Shown here: in pieces, positions 17,157-26,747 of the stretch
Layout: the number at the start of each line of letters is the position of its first letter
Numbering within the stretch: the first letter of the stretch is position 1
Assembly: GCA_021399345.1 (NCBI GenBank)
Contig: JAAFKI010000092.1
Span: 1-58,102 of the forward strand
DNA length: 58,102 bases
Source of the DNA: Candidatus Heimdallarchaeota archaeon
GTDB taxonomy: Archaea > Asgardarchaeota > Heimdallarchaeia > Heimdallarchaeales > Heimdallarchaeaceae
Direction of reading: 5' to 3'
Position numbers and translations under genes: made by a program
The notes under the pieces: generated by a model
Database searches by the model: none
Told to the model about the DNA's origin: nothing
The model's input: the letters and a program-made list of their open reading frames with translations, nothing else

Positions 17157-17861
17157 TTAGAAAATAGGATTCGCAAGAGGATGAAGATCAATTGAACCAG
17201 CAGTACCGTCTATGATGTAGGTTGAATTTAACCCTAAATCAGTCCACCAATTACCACTAGCTGTTACTACGTTGTACCAATTATTCGAATTTCCATTATC
17301 GATTGCTTGAGTTCCTCCACCTACATTATTATCTATGAAATCATTAGAATATACAGATATATCAGTAGCTGTAGAACTTAGAACAATACTATAATCTTGG
17401 CCTAAACTGAATTGATTATCTGTAATTGTACAGTTATTTGTTTCTATGATTCGAATAGCAACTGTATTGTTAATAAAAATATTACCTTGAATTAAGCCTG
17501 TTCCTTGAGTTACATTTTCAAGAAGAATGCCAACATTAACAGTGTTAGAAATATTGCAAGCGCTAATATTGAAATATTTGGAAGTGTTTTTAATCACAAT
17601 GCCTTTATCTACGCCTGTATCGAGAGTTAAACCCTCTATAATGTATGGATTAAGAGCAGTACCTTCTCCAGCTAAATCATATAAAGCAAAATCTTCATCT
17701 GATTCTATTAATATATTAATTATTGGTTCGCCTGGACCAGCACCACGGAAACTAAGTACCAAAATTGTGGCAAAAAGACCAATAAGAACGAAACCATAGA
17801 AAACTTTGACATAGTTCATGTTTTTAAAATCTATTTTAAATCTCTTACTCATACTTCTCAC
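17157..17861 (-). CDS. Short right-handed beta-helix protein with N-terminal membrane anchor
   Basis: The 234-residue protein has a membrane helix near residues 22-40 (VFYGFVLIGLFATILVL) and then an outer domain. It opens with the cap seen in all beta-helix proteins here (LIESDEDF, then GEGTALNPYIIEGLTL), followed by NosD-like coils with N-rich turns (TNNCTITDNQFSL, DISVYSNDFIDNN). It ends in GNWWTDLG, YIIDGTAGSIDLHPL. It is the shortest of five such proteins in the window and the only one without a C-terminal anchor. Such proteins bind glycans or build surface layers. Role unknown. It is divergent from the propeller gene at 18236. Confidence 0.75.
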   Translation of the reverse strand: MRSMSKRFKIDFKNMNYVKVFYGFVLIGLFATILVLSFRGAGPGEPIINILIESDEDFALYDLAGEGTALNPYIIEGLTLDTGVDKGIVIKNTSKYFNISACNISNTVNVGILLENVTQGTGLIQGNIFINNTVAIRIIETNNCTITDNQFSLGQDYSIVLSSTATDISVYSNDFIDNNVGGGTQAIDNGNSNNWYNVVTASGNWWTDLGLNSTYIIDGTAGSIDLHPLANPIF

Positions 17862-18235
17862 ATTTCACTGCTTAATGAAGTAAACTCGTCAATTTACTGA
17901 AAATAAGTTTTAATGTATCTCTTAAAAACATATCTAGTTTAGTTAAGATTTCCAAGTTAAATCATTACCTTCCCTTTGTATGGTTTAGATTTCCATGGGG
18001 TTCTTTTCATAACTTTTTTAACAATTGTTTCCTCATGAGTAGTGGGTTACAAGTAGTGTTCATAGTTAATCACATACCATAATAGCCACTTTTATTATAG
18101 TGTTAACAATGTGGGGTTAATTAAAATTGAGAGATTAATGCAAAACATTTTTATTTTAAACAGCTACTGTACATGGTTCAAGAAATTTTGTTTAGAATTG
18201 AATAAAATAAAAGATTAACAAAATAGGTTGTTATT
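17862..18235. other. Divergent intergenic region, no gene seen
   Basis: These 374 bases separate two surface-protein genes read outward. Both genes must start here, and the sequence is A/T-rich with several TATA-like runs (for example ATTTTTATTTTAAAC near 18150-18163). I see no tRNA, no convincing ORF and no clear palindromic operator. A CACT/AGTG pair with an A/T-rich centre around 18090-18105 is too weak to call. Confidence 0.4.
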
Positions 18236-20008
18236 ATGAAAAAGAAAAAAAAGAAACTATCTATTAGCTTAAGTGTTCTCATTATTGGTTTTTTAATAAG
18301 CACTTCTTCGCTAAATGTTCTTAGCACAAAAGCTCTACTAGAGGAAAAACAAAATCAATACAAAATGAATTCCTTTGATGGAATTACTTGGAAATGGAAT
18401 ATAACTGAGGTGGTTTCCACCGAAAGTATAGCAGATTCTCACATTCCTTCTCTTGCATTAGATTCTGCAAGCAACTTGCATATAGTGTGGTGTGATGTAA
18501 CTAACTATGCTGGGAGTGGAACAGATATAGATATTTTCTATAAGCGATGTGATGCATCTACCGCCTTATGGACAACAACAGAGGTCGTTTCTACAGAGAG
18601 TACCGCTGATTCTTGGAACCCCTCTCTTGCGGTGGATTTTGCAGGTAATCTTCATGTAGCTTGGTATGATTATACTGATTATGCTGGGAGTGGAACAGAT
18701 ATAGATATTTTCTACAAATGCTGGAACGCTTCTTCCTCCTCGTGGACAACAACAAAAGTTGTCTCCACCGAAAGTACAGGTGTTTCTTACGCTCCTTCTC
18801 TTGCTGTAGACAATTTAGGGGATGTTCACATATCGTGGCATGATACTACTGATTATACTGGAGCTGGAACGGATGCAGATATTTTCTACAAGCTTTGGGA
18901 CGCTTCTATTTCCAATTGGACCATTACAGAAGTCATTTCCACAGAAAGTACAGGCAAATCTTACCACCCTTCTCTTGCTGCAGACAATATAGGGAATGTG
19001 CACATAACATGGAATGATCAAACTAATTATGCTGGTGCTGGAACAGATTGGGATATTTTTTACAAACATTGGAACGCTTCTACATCATTATGGACCACGA
19101 CAGAGGTTGTTTCAACTGAAAGTACAGATCTGTCTGATTTTCCTTCTCTTGCTGTAGACAATTTAGGGAATACGCATATAGCGTGGAGTGATGAAACTAA
19201 TTATGCTAGCAGTGGTATATATCCTGATATTTTCTACAAACGCTGGGACGCTTCTAACTCTTCATGGACCATTACAGAAGTCATTTCCACAGAAAGAACT
19301 GGAGCGAACAAATCTTACACCCCTTCTCTTGCATTAGATTCTGCAAGCAATGTGCATATAGTGTGGCGCGATGACACTAATTATGCTGGCTGTGGACCAT
19401 ATTGGGATATTTTCTACAAACGATGGGACGCTTCTTCCTCCTCATGGACCATTACAGAAGTCGTTTCCACAGAAAGTACAATTGATTCTTATAATCCTTC
19501 TCTTGCTGTAGATTCTGCTGATAATTTACATATAGCTTGGTATGATCATACTAATTATGCTGGATCAGGATCTGATTGGGATATTTTCTATAAACTTTTC
19601 GCAGGTCCTTCTGTTGCTCCTGCCACTGCTCCTAAATTAGCCTTCATTGTCCCTAATCCAACTGAACTCAATACGATTTATCTCGATTGGAATAATATAC
19701 TAAGAGCAACGACTTACTCTGTTTATCGTTCCACTTCTTGCATCTGTTCTGTGGAAGGATTCAGTCCCATTATCACTGTTTCCTCCAGTGAATATATGGA
19801 TACTGTCCCTTCTGAAGGACTCTACTTCTATGTTGTTGTTGCTGAAAACTTTGCTGGGAACAGCTCTCCCTCTAATTGTCAATATGTCTACTTTGAACCA
19901 TTAGCTCTAACTCCAACTGAAGAAACAAGTATAGGAATTAAGGTAATAGGAATAATGATAGTTTTCGGATTTGTTTCTCTAATCTTTAAGAAAAAGAAAA
20001 TAATTTGA
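18236..20008 (+). CDS. Secreted, membrane-anchored seven-repeat beta-propeller protein
   Basis: The 590-residue protein starts with seven Lys-rich residues and a signal helix (LSISLSVLIIGFLISTSSLN). Seven repeats of about 57 residues follow (residues 54-455), each reading W-T-x-T-E-V-[VI]-S-T-E, then PSLAVD, a HI-W strand and DIFYK near the end. Seven such units make a complete seven-bladed propeller. A fibronectin III-like domain (LDWNNILRATTYSVYRSTS, then FYVVVAENFAGNSS) and a C-terminal helix with a KKKKII tail complete it. It sits outside the cell, held by the tail. The repeats are still similar as DNA, so they were copied or homogenised recently. Ligand unknown. Confidence 0.8.
   Translation: MKKKKKKLSISLSVLIIGFLISTSSLNVLSTKALLEEKQNQYKMNSFDGITWKWNITEVVSTESIADSHIPSLALDSASNLHIVWCDVTNYAGSGTDIDIFYKRCDASTALWTTTEVVSTESTADSWNPSLAVDFAGNLHVAWYDYTDYAGSGTDIDIFYKCWNASSSSWTTTKVVSTESTGVSYAPSLAVDNLGDVHISWHDTTDYTGAGTDADIFYKLWDASISNWTITEVISTESTGKSYHPSLAADNIGNVHITWNDQTNYAGAGTDWDIFYKHWNASTSLWTTTEVVSTESTDLSDFPSLAVDNLGNTHIAWSDETNYASSGIYPDIFYKRWDASNSSWTITEVISTERTGANKSYTPSLALDSASNVHIVWRDDTNYAGCGPYWDIFYKRWDASSSSWTITEVVSTESTIDSYNPSLAVDSADNLHIAWYDHTNYAGSGSDWDIFYKLFAGPSVAPATAPKLAFIVPNPTELNTIYLDWNNILRATTYSVYRSTSCICSVEGFSPIITVSSSEYMDTVPSEGLYFYVVVAENFAGNSSPSNCQYVYFEPLALTPTEETSIGIKVIGIMIVFGFVSLIFKKKKII
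18395..19600 (+). repeat. Seven tandem in-frame repeats of about 172 bases
   Basis: Seven copies lie head to tail inside the propeller gene. Conserved stretches recur in each copy, for example ACAGAAAGTACA-like, CCTTCTCTTGC and GATATTTTCTA. Each encodes one blade of about 57 residues. The sixth copy has a small in-frame insertion (GANKSY in place of a shorter loop). The DNA similarity points to recent duplication or gene conversion. Confidence 0.8.
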
Positions 20009-20111
20009 ATCTGGCTTATTGCTAGATTTTTTTTATTTCTTACAAGGATATTGTCTTGAAAAGGTTTATAACATCTAATTACTCATTATCTATACATATC
20101 GAGGGAAAAAA

Positions 20112-21461
20112 ATGGTTAAGAGCAAAATCCTCAGAGTCTTCTTAACTCTTTTTTTCGTTCTTTTCATCAGCTCAATTCTTGTTGCTGGTACTAACTTTCA
20201 AGATTTAGAAGTGGATAATCAAGAAGACTCATTTTATTCTGCTAGCAATGCATCAATCCGACCTTTCAATCTTAATTATGTTTCATTCGATCCAATAAAG
20301 ATTATCAATGATTCAAATTTCACAGATTATGGATTTCCAGGTTATGGTAATATAACTCATCCATACATTATAGAAAATTATCTTATAAATGAAACTGATG
20401 AAAATGGCATTTCAATAGTTGCAACAACTAAACATTTTCTGATACGAAATTGTTTTCTGCAAAATCTTTATCGTGGGATTTATATTTATAACATCGCTAA
20501 TGGGACTGCTTTAGTTGAACAAAATTACTGTACTGAGAATACTTGGGGAATATACATCAGAAATGCTACTAGCGCTAAAGTTGAGGATAATGTGTGTACA
20601 AATAATGTCTATGGAATTCAAGTACGATATTCAGAGCAGGTTTTATTAAGGAATAACACCTGCAACTTTAATGTTTATCCAGGACTAGTAGTGGAAAACT
20701 GCTCTTCTAACACAGTAACTAACAACAATTGTTCTTTTAACGAAGACTATGGTATAGCTGTAAGTGAGTCTCAATTGTCTCATATCACAAATAACTTCTG
20801 CTACTCCAATAAATATGGTATGATTTCTAAAGGTAGTGATTCATCAGTTGTTAATGGAAACATTTGTAATAATAATGAGAGAGGGATAATAATCTGGTAT
20901 TCTCCTGAAAGTATTGTTTTTAACAACACAGTCAAGTTCAGTACTGGTGGTCGATTCCACGATGGAGAAGGGATACTCTTAGGTTATTATTCTTCCAATA
21001 GTTTTGTCTCCAATAATACATGCTATGGGAATATTTATGGAATTAGTGTTTTCTGTAATAATAGTATATTGAAACATAATCTTTTGCAAGAAAATCAGTT
21101 TTTTGGAATCCGTATTGAAGAAATCGAGTCTAAAGAGTTCTCATTTAACAACATCATCTACCATAATTATTTCATTGATAACAATATAAATGGACATGAA
21201 GATGGAAGAACTCAAGCTTTTGATTTTAGTAAGACCAATTTATGGTATGATTCAAACACTAAAACTGGGAACTGGTGGTCAGATATTGGATTAAAATGTA
21301 AATACAAAATAAGTAAAGTAGCAGGAATTGTAGATTTGTATCCTTTAAATAAGGTAAACTTCTGTTTGAAAAAACTATTACCTACAATTATTGTTCCACT
21401 AGTTTTTATTGCTGCGATTGTCGTCCTGATAAAGTATCCTTTACCATATTTCTGTAAATAA
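20112..21461 (+). CDS. Secreted right-handed beta-helix (NosD-like) protein, membrane anchored
   Basis: The 449-residue protein has an N-terminal signal (ILRVFLTLFFVLFISSILVA). Its N-cap has the shared form KIINDSNFTDYGFPGYG, then HPYIIENYLI. About a dozen coils follow, rich in N-x-C and N-N-T/C turns (LLRNNTCNFNVYPGLVVENC). The C-cap is GNWWSDIG, then VAGIVDLYPLN. A membrane helix lies near the C terminus (TIIVPLVFIAAIVVLIKYPL). Regularly placed Cys in the turns (NNTC, NCS) may stack as ladders or form disulfides. The start ATG follows GAGGGAAAAAA. It is probably a surface adhesin or glycan-binding protein. Confidence 0.78.
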   Translation: MVKSKILRVFLTLFFVLFISSILVAGTNFQDLEVDNQEDSFYSASNASIRPFNLNYVSFDPIKIINDSNFTDYGFPGYGNITHPYIIENYLINETDENGISIVATTKHFLIRNCFLQNLYRGIYIYNIANGTALVEQNYCTENTWGIYIRNATSAKVEDNVCTNNVYGIQVRYSEQVLLRNNTCNFNVYPGLVVENCSSNTVTNNNCSFNEDYGIAVSESQLSHITNNFCYSNKYGMISKGSDSSVVNGNICNNNERGIIIWYSPESIVFNNTVKFSTGGRFHDGEGILLGYYSSNSFVSNNTCYGNIYGISVFCNNSILKHNLLQENQFFGIRIEEIESKEFSFNNIIYHNYFIDNNINGHEDGRTQAFDFSKTNLWYDSNTKTGNWWSDIGLKCKYKISKVAGIVDLYPLNKVNFCLKKLLPTIIVPLVFIAAIVVLIKYPLPYFCK

Positions 21462-21621
21462 AACCTCTGCCTTACATCTTCTCTAACCTACCTTATTGTA
21501 AACCTTCTTTTCAGATGGGGTTCTTATTGAGAAGGGAGTGGGTTTGTTTCTACTGGAAACTTTTCTCAAAGTTTAAAAATAACTTAAATCAACTTCAAAG
21601 AAACAAGGCTTGTTGATTTTT

Positions 21622-22668
21622 ATGAATTGGAAGTACTGGAAGAAAATAGCAATACGATTTGCAATACTAAATATTATTTTTTGGGGGATAATTGCAATAT
21701 CCATCTCTCTTACGATCAAAACACCAAGTAAGTACAAATACACAGATTCAGATTGGGATGATTTTTCATATTCTCCCAACTATAATAAGACAGAATGGAA
21801 TATTCTGTTTGACGGACATTCTCATACATATTATTCAGATGGAAGTCTTTCACCTAGGCAAAACATACTTTGGCATTTAGCGATGGGATTCAATGCTATG
21901 GTGTTGACAGATCACAATACATTTGATGGAATAGAAGAAATTAGAGAGATTGCTCGAAACGAGTTTAATGACTCGATAAAAGTTCTAATAGGAATTGAAT
22001 GGACAACTGATAGATGCCACTTGAACATTATTCTCCCCCCTAATACCACTGCAGAAGATTATGAGGAATTGTTAACTTTCAGCAGCTACGCTTATACACC
22101 AACCGATTTAGAAATTCAGGAATTAATAATTAATACTCACAACCTTGGAGGAATTATACAGATAAATCATATTCCTTGGTCACTGGATTATTGCAGAGAT
22201 CATCCTACAAGACAACAATTTCTAGATTGGGGGATAGATTATATTGAGATAATAAATTATGAAACTTTTGATAATGAGTCATATTATTTCTGTCTAGATA
22301 ATGGTTTAGGGATGATAACAGGAACAGATATGCATAACCCTGAGCCTGTTTATGCTTATACTACAATTAATGCATCTGAATTCACTGAACAAGCTATCTT
22401 CGATGAATTGAAAGCTAAACGTACAGGTTTTCTCTATAACGGAATATCCTCACCCTATACAATAGAACATGGGATAAATCCTGTATATATTCTGATTTAT
22501 CCTTTAATCAAAATTGGTGAGATGTTTGAAGGAATGTACTCAAGTGCATCTTTTGGTCCAATGCTAGCTGTTTTCTTTGCTTATGTATATGGCTTATATA
22601 TCTTACTTGAAACTTTGAAATTTGCAGTTCCCTATGGTATTAAGAAGATAAAAAACAGAAAAACATAG
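21622..22668 (+). CDS. Membrane-anchored PHP-domain phosphoesterase
   Basis: The protein has about 348 residues. After an N-terminal membrane helix (IAIRFAILNIIFWGIIAISI) comes a PHP domain: DGHSHTYYSDGS (the HxH motif), NAMVLTDHNTFDG, an IGIEWTTDRCHLN motif, INHIPWSLD and GTDMHNPE with metal-binding Asp and His. Two hydrophobic segments follow near the C terminus (YILIYPLIKIG and MLAVFFAYVYGLYILLETL). The PHP domain would lie outside or on the membrane surface and hydrolyse a phosphoester; the substrate is unknown. Upstream TTG codons (21610, 21613) are in frame, but ATG 21622 gives the natural basic start MNWKYWKK. Confidence 0.82.
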   Translation: MNWKYWKKIAIRFAILNIIFWGIIAISISLTIKTPSKYKYTDSDWDDFSYSPNYNKTEWNILFDGHSHTYYSDGSLSPRQNILWHLAMGFNAMVLTDHNTFDGIEEIREIARNEFNDSIKVLIGIEWTTDRCHLNIILPPNTTAEDYEELLTFSSYAYTPTDLEIQELIINTHNLGGIIQINHIPWSLDYCRDHPTRQQFLDWGIDYIEIINYETFDNESYYFCLDNGLGMITGTDMHNPEPVYAYTTINASEFTEQAIFDELKAKRTGFLYNGISSPYTIEHGINPVYILIYPLIKIGEMFEGMYSSASFGPMLAVFFAYVYGLYILLETLKFAVPYGIKKIKNRKT

Positions 22669-22679
22669 TCAAAGGAGAA

Positions 22680-23759
22680 TTACTTTTTCTTATTTTGTTT
22701 TTCTTCTGCATCAATTTTTTCCCATTCAATATTTGGAAAAGTTATATTCATTCTAGTTCCAACTGTTTCTCCTAAACGTTTCACATTCTCAATATTGAGA
22801 GTTAAACCATAACGTTCTAGCATATTTTGTGTGACTGCAACATCCAGCTTCTTTGTATCAAGGTCAGTTATTTCTAGAATTTCAGATTTAGCATCTTGTG
22901 ATAATAATATTCCCTCAAAATGTAACTTGATGTTAATCCTATCTTGTTTTGGTTTAGTCACATAAATTTCCACTTCTACCTTGTCATCAGTATACTCTAT
23001 CATTCTGACTATAAGGTTAACAATTATTCTGTGTAAATATTCATCCCCTAGAACCACAAGATCTTCCATATGGGTTACTTCTGTCCTAATCTGTTTAGCA
23101 AAGAAATTGTTAAGGTATCTTATAGCATGACTGATTACATTTGCTATTTTCTGATTTGACAAAGGCCTCTCTTCTTGTAAAAGGAGATTGATGTTTGCAT
23201 TTTGAATGAGATAAATGGATCTGATTGTGATATCTCTCATCTTGTTGAGTAATTGTTCAGCTGTCTCTTGAGCAACTTTTTCTTTGCTAAAGATTCTTCG
23301 AAAGAAATCAATATAGCCTAGTTCTGCATGAAGGTTATTTAGCAAATCGTGTTGAAATAACTCAAAGAGGAACTTTCTTTGCATTGCTGAATCAATTATG
23401 TCAGTGATGTCTCTACACATCAGAACGATGAAATTTTGCTCAAGTGATTTTATTACGCTTGATGAAATATGAAAGGGAATTTCAACTTTATTTTTTGTAA
23501 TGAAATTTAATCTTTTAGATTGACTTCCTTTTTCTTTAGTATCTTTTAGTAGCTCTTGAAAAATTCTCTTTTCCTTAACAAACTTATTTAATTCAGTCTT
23601 TTTCACTTCTTGAAGAGTTTTACCAAGATATCTACAAGCTTGGATATTAGCATCGTGAATTATCCCTTCTACATCTACCAAAAATATCATATCCATACTG
23701 TTTTGGAAAATGATATCAAACGTTTCTTGAATTAGGGTAGCATTCTCTTCAGGATTCAT
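22680..23759 (-). CDS. PAS-domain histidine kinase-like protein with a degenerate ATPase domain
   Basis: The 359-residue soluble protein has a PAS domain at residues 12-120 (MIFLVDVEGIIHDANIQACR, then MCRDITDI). It is followed by an H-box with His137 in FELFQHDLLNNLHAELGY, as in archaeal histidine kinases. The C-terminal part should be a HATPase domain; an N-box-like IVNLIVRMIEYTDD is present, but no DxGxG is visible (LHFEGILLSQDAKSEIL). ATP binding may be weak or lost. There is no response regulator next door. It may be a sensor with a remote partner or a non-catalytic sensory protein. The next gene upstream, carS, lies about 85 bases away. Confidence 0.75.
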   Translation of the reverse strand: MNPEENATLIQETFDIIFQNSMDMIFLVDVEGIIHDANIQACRYLGKTLQEVKKTELNKFVKEKRIFQELLKDTKEKGSQSKRLNFITKNKVEIPFHISSSVIKSLEQNFIVLMCRDITDIIDSAMQRKFLFELFQHDLLNNLHAELGYIDFFRRIFSKEKVAQETAEQLLNKMRDITIRSIYLIQNANINLLLQEERPLSNQKIANVISHAIRYLNNFFAKQIRTEVTHMEDLVVLGDEYLHRIIVNLIVRMIEYTDDKVEVEIYVTKPKQDRINIKLHFEGILLSQDAKSEILEITDLDTKKLDVAVTQNMLERYGLTLNIENVKRLGETVGTRMNITFPNIEWEKIDAEEKQNKKK

Positions 23760-23844
23760 AATTCACAATCACTTATGTACAATAGTGCTGTATTCTTACA
23801 CCGGATAAAATAGTTTCGATGTATAATATATAAAAGTTGGTAAT

Positions 23845-24444
23845 TCAGTACCAAACATCTTTTAACCTTAGGAAATATGCAGCAATATTTGTTACGAAAT
23901 GCAAAGCTGGTGTTACAACTATCACGGCAATGACATAAAACCATAAGTGGCTTACTCCCCAAACAAATGGTAAGGCAAACAAAAGACCAGTAACCGCCCA
24001 AGAACCTTGATCATAAAGTGGCAATGCTCCCCCTGATGGAATGTTTATCCTTCTTTTAATAAAGGATCCTAGCAAATCTGCGAAGTGATCACCTATACTC
24101 ATAAAGAAACCGATGTACCAAGGAAACACCGGATAAGCAGATTTTGTTGGAGAAAAAGAAGCAGTGTACTTATCAGCTAGAACAAAGACATCCCATTTGA
24201 TGTAGCACAAGTACCAAACAACAACACCGGTTATAGTTCCAAAGATAATTCCAAAGATTATCCCTCTCCAAGTTTTATGATCACCAAAAATCCTTCTACC
24301 ATCTTTCCAATTTTTTCCTCCGTCTACAGGAACACCTAGGAAAGGAATGAATTTACTAAGACTAGCGAAAGAATTACAAGCATATATAGGAGCTCCAAAA
24401 ACAATAGCATACCAAACTAAAAGGAAAAAAGTTCCAGCATCCAT
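23845..24444 (-). CDS. carS: CDP-archaeol synthase
   Basis: The 199-residue membrane enzyme has about five helices and the CarS (formerly DUF46) motifs: GKNWKDGRRIFGDHKTWRG, then SIGDHFADLLGSFIKRRINI and a Gly-rich PSGGALPLYDQGSWAVTG. It activates the archaeal lipid core, 2,3-digeranylgeranylglycerol phosphate, with CTP to give CDP-archaeol. It supports archaeal origin directly. The start ATG at 24444 gives MDAGTFFLLVWYAIVFGAPI. It is transcribed away from the next gene. Confident. Confidence 0.92.
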   Translation of the reverse strand: MDAGTFFLLVWYAIVFGAPIYACNSFASLSKFIPFLGVPVDGGKNWKDGRRIFGDHKTWRGIIFGIIFGTITGVVVWYLCYIKWDVFVLADKYTASFSPTKSAYPVFPWYIGFFMSIGDHFADLLGSFIKRRINIPSGGALPLYDQGSWAVTGLLFALPFVWGVSHLWFYVIAVIVVTPALHFVTNIAAYFLRLKDVWY

Positions 24445-24581
24445 ACAAAATGCAATTATTTCATCGGTTAAAAGATTTTTGCATCTTTTTCTTAGATTTT
24501 GCAGATTTTACAACGTAATAAAGAAAAATTAATATGGCATATTGTATTACTCCTTATAGAAGCATTTAAGAGGTCTTAAGA

Positions 24582-25487
24582 TTGAGCAATAAAACTGGAC
24601 GTCGTAAAATAGATTACGAGTGCAATATCTGTAAACGAACAAGAATCATCTATATTTTACCTTCATTGCATCAAAGTGTGGATGAGAAAGGATATGTTGA
24701 ATATGTTGATATTCATCCTTGTGCAGACGACAGATTAAATGCTAATATTCTCTATGTGGATAAGAACATGGTTGTAAGATCACAAGTACCAGTTAGAGTT
24801 GGAGATGATGTATCAACTCAAGAAATCTCTGCAATGCAAATACCTGTTCCCAAAAAAGTTGACTTCAAAATAGCTAAAATCGAACCAGTAAAGAGTTACA
24901 AATATAAGAATATTAAATCCTTTAATATCGTTGATAGACTAAGGCAGACCCATTTTCAACTGAAAGAAAAGGGAGATGGGAAGTTGCTCAAAGTTACTTC
25001 CGAGTTAGATTTTATTGATATTGAAGCAAAAATATCTAAGAATACTGATATTGACATAGCTGAAGACTGGTTAAAACAACTAGCTTCTATATTAGAGGCG
25101 ATTGTTTTGCTAGATGAAGAAATGCTTTCTTTCATGATTCTTTATCTTGATCCTAAAATTTCAGAACCACCTGCAGGAGAGAGTATCATTGAGTTAGATA
25201 TGATTCTCCATGCTAAAAGCTCTTTTCCAATTGCTTCTTTGAAATCCTATGCAACTTTTAGAAGACAATGGCCAAAGATACAAAGCGAAAGAAAAGGAAC
25301 AGATTTTGAATCTTATGAAAAACTCCTTACATATTGTATAGGTAACCAATATAAGACCCTTCTAGATATTTTCTTCAAAGCAGAATCAGCTATGAATTTC
25401 CTCCATTTCATTGATATGATAGAAGATATGTCTATGCTTGGTTTAATCAATATTAGAAAAACACAGTTTTTTACAGTGGATGATTAG
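24582..25487 (+). CDS. Hypothetical protein with N-terminal CxxC motif, TTG start
   Basis: The 301-residue soluble protein has a zinc-knuckle-like start, DYECNICKRTR (C14, C17), followed by a strand-rich segment with DIHPCADDRLNAN, which could supply further ligands. The remainder is helical (residues 130-300). The TTG at 24582 is preceded 7 bases away by GAGGT, a good Shine-Dalgarno motif; no upstream ATG is suitable. It is followed after 26 bases by the aminotransferase gene on the same strand, so cotranscription is likely. I do not recognise the family. It has no signal peptide or membrane helix. Confidence 0.65.
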   Translation: MSNKTGRRKIDYECNICKRTRIIYILPSLHQSVDEKGYVEYVDIHPCADDRLNANILYVDKNMVVRSQVPVRVGDDVSTQEISAMQIPVPKKVDFKIAKIEPVKSYKYKNIKSFNIVDRLRQTHFQLKEKGDGKLLKVTSELDFIDIEAKISKNTDIDIAEDWLKQLASILEAIVLLDEEMLSFMILYLDPKISEPPAGESIIELDMILHAKSSFPIASLKSYATFRRQWPKIQSERKGTDFESYEKLLTYCIGNQYKTLLDIFFKAESAMNFLHFIDMIEDMSMLGLINIRKTQFFTVDD

Positions 25488-25531
25488 CTTTTTCTAGAAA
25501 AAAATAATAAGCTGTGAATTTAGCAGATATT

Positions 25532-26704
25532 ATGATCAATCTAGCTGACAGGCTTTCATATTTTCAAGAGTCAGTTATTAGAGAAATGACTCGAAAGGCA
25601 ATTGAACATGATGCTATTAATCTCTCTCAAGGAATGCCAGATTATTCTCCTCCAGAAGAACTCACAGAAGGGATTATAGACGCGATTAGTCACAATGAGC
25701 ATCAATATACTGTAACATATGGCAGAAATGATCTTAGAGAAAAAATCGCAGGTAAATATGAAACCTACAATAAAATTCAATATGATCCAGAAGATGAAAT
25801 AACTATTACTTGCGGTGCAAGCGAAGCAATTGCTAGTAGTATTCTCTCTCTACTTAATCCATCAGATGAGATACTTATATTAGAACCATGGTATGAAAAT
25901 TATGTCCCTATTACATATTTAGCTAATGGAAAACCTGTTTTTGTGAAATTGTCTAAGAAAGATTTTGGAATTGATGAGGAGAGTTTCAAAAATAAAATTG
26001 GTGATAAGACAAAAGCTGTTATTATAAATACACCTCACAATCCTTCAGGAAAAGTTTTTTCAAAAGAAGAATTGAACTTTCTTAGCGACATATGTAATGA
26101 TAATAATCTCATTGCTATAACTGATGAAATTTATGAGCACATAATCTATGATGATGCTGTTCATATCAGTCCTGCAAGTCTAAATAACATGTTCGAGAGA
26201 ACAATTACTATTTCTGGTTTCAGTAAAACATTCTCTATCACAGGATGGAGAGTTGGTTATGTTGCTGCAGAAAAAGAATTAATGACAGGAATAAGAAAGG
26301 TTCATGATTATCTGACAATTTGTGCTCCCTCCATCATGCAATTTGCAGCCTTGAAAGCATATAATTTACAACAAGACTATTTTGAGTCACTCAAAAACCG
26401 TTATCAGACAAATAGAGATTATTTAGTGAAGAATTTAACTTCTTTAGGATTAAAGCCAGTTAAACCAAAAGGAGCTTATTACCTTCTTGCAGACATTTCT
26501 GACTTTAGTGTATGTGATCAAGAATTTGCAGACTTTTTGGTTAAGAATCAAGGAGTGGCAACAGTTCCTGGATCAAGTTTTTACCAGAAAGAAAATCCAA
26601 ATCCTGATGCACACAGATTTATAAGATTCTCCTTTTCTCATAAGCTTGAAACCTTGAAAGAAGCAGTCTCGAGAATTAAGAATAGAATAAACGAAAAATA
26701 TTAA
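25532..26704 (+). CDS. Class I/II PLP-dependent aminotransferase
   Basis: The protein has about 390 residues of aspartate aminotransferase fold type I. Motifs are NLSQGMPDYSPP near the start, TCGASEAI, PHNPSGKVFS (substrate Asn), TDEIYEHIIYD, and SGFSKTFSITGWRVGY with the PLP lysine at about residue 232. An Arg for the substrate carboxylate lies in RFIRFSFSH. The GTG at 25514 gives a longer N terminus, but the ATG at 25532 yields the family-like MINLADRLSYFQESV. This subgroup includes kynurenine/methionine and branched aminotransferases; the substrate cannot be decided. It is cytosolic. Confidence 0.9.
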   Translation: MINLADRLSYFQESVIREMTRKAIEHDAINLSQGMPDYSPPEELTEGIIDAISHNEHQYTVTYGRNDLREKIAGKYETYNKIQYDPEDEITITCGASEAIASSILSLLNPSDEILILEPWYENYVPITYLANGKPVFVKLSKKDFGIDEESFKNKIGDKTKAVIINTPHNPSGKVFSKEELNFLSDICNDNNLIAITDEIYEHIIYDDAVHISPASLNNMFERTITISGFSKTFSITGWRVGYVAAEKELMTGIRKVHDYLTICAPSIMQFAALKAYNLQQDYFESLKNRYQTNRDYLVKNLTSLGLKPVKPKGAYYLLADISDFSVCDQEFADFLVKNQGVATVPGSSFYQKENPNPDAHRFIRFSFSHKLETLKEAVSRIKNRINEKY

Positions 26705-26747
26705 TAAAATTATTTCTTTCTTATTTGGATTATTAGGAGAATGATCT

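Noticed and set aside
18395..19600. Tandem repeats considered as a minisatellite or CRISPR-like array
   Set aside because: They are in frame, 172 bases long and encode propeller blades, so they are coding repeats.
17995..21530. Shared ATGGGGTTCTT segments near 17995 and 21514
   Set aside because: Only about 11 bases match, with weak similarity around; no repeat boundaries or function can be supported.
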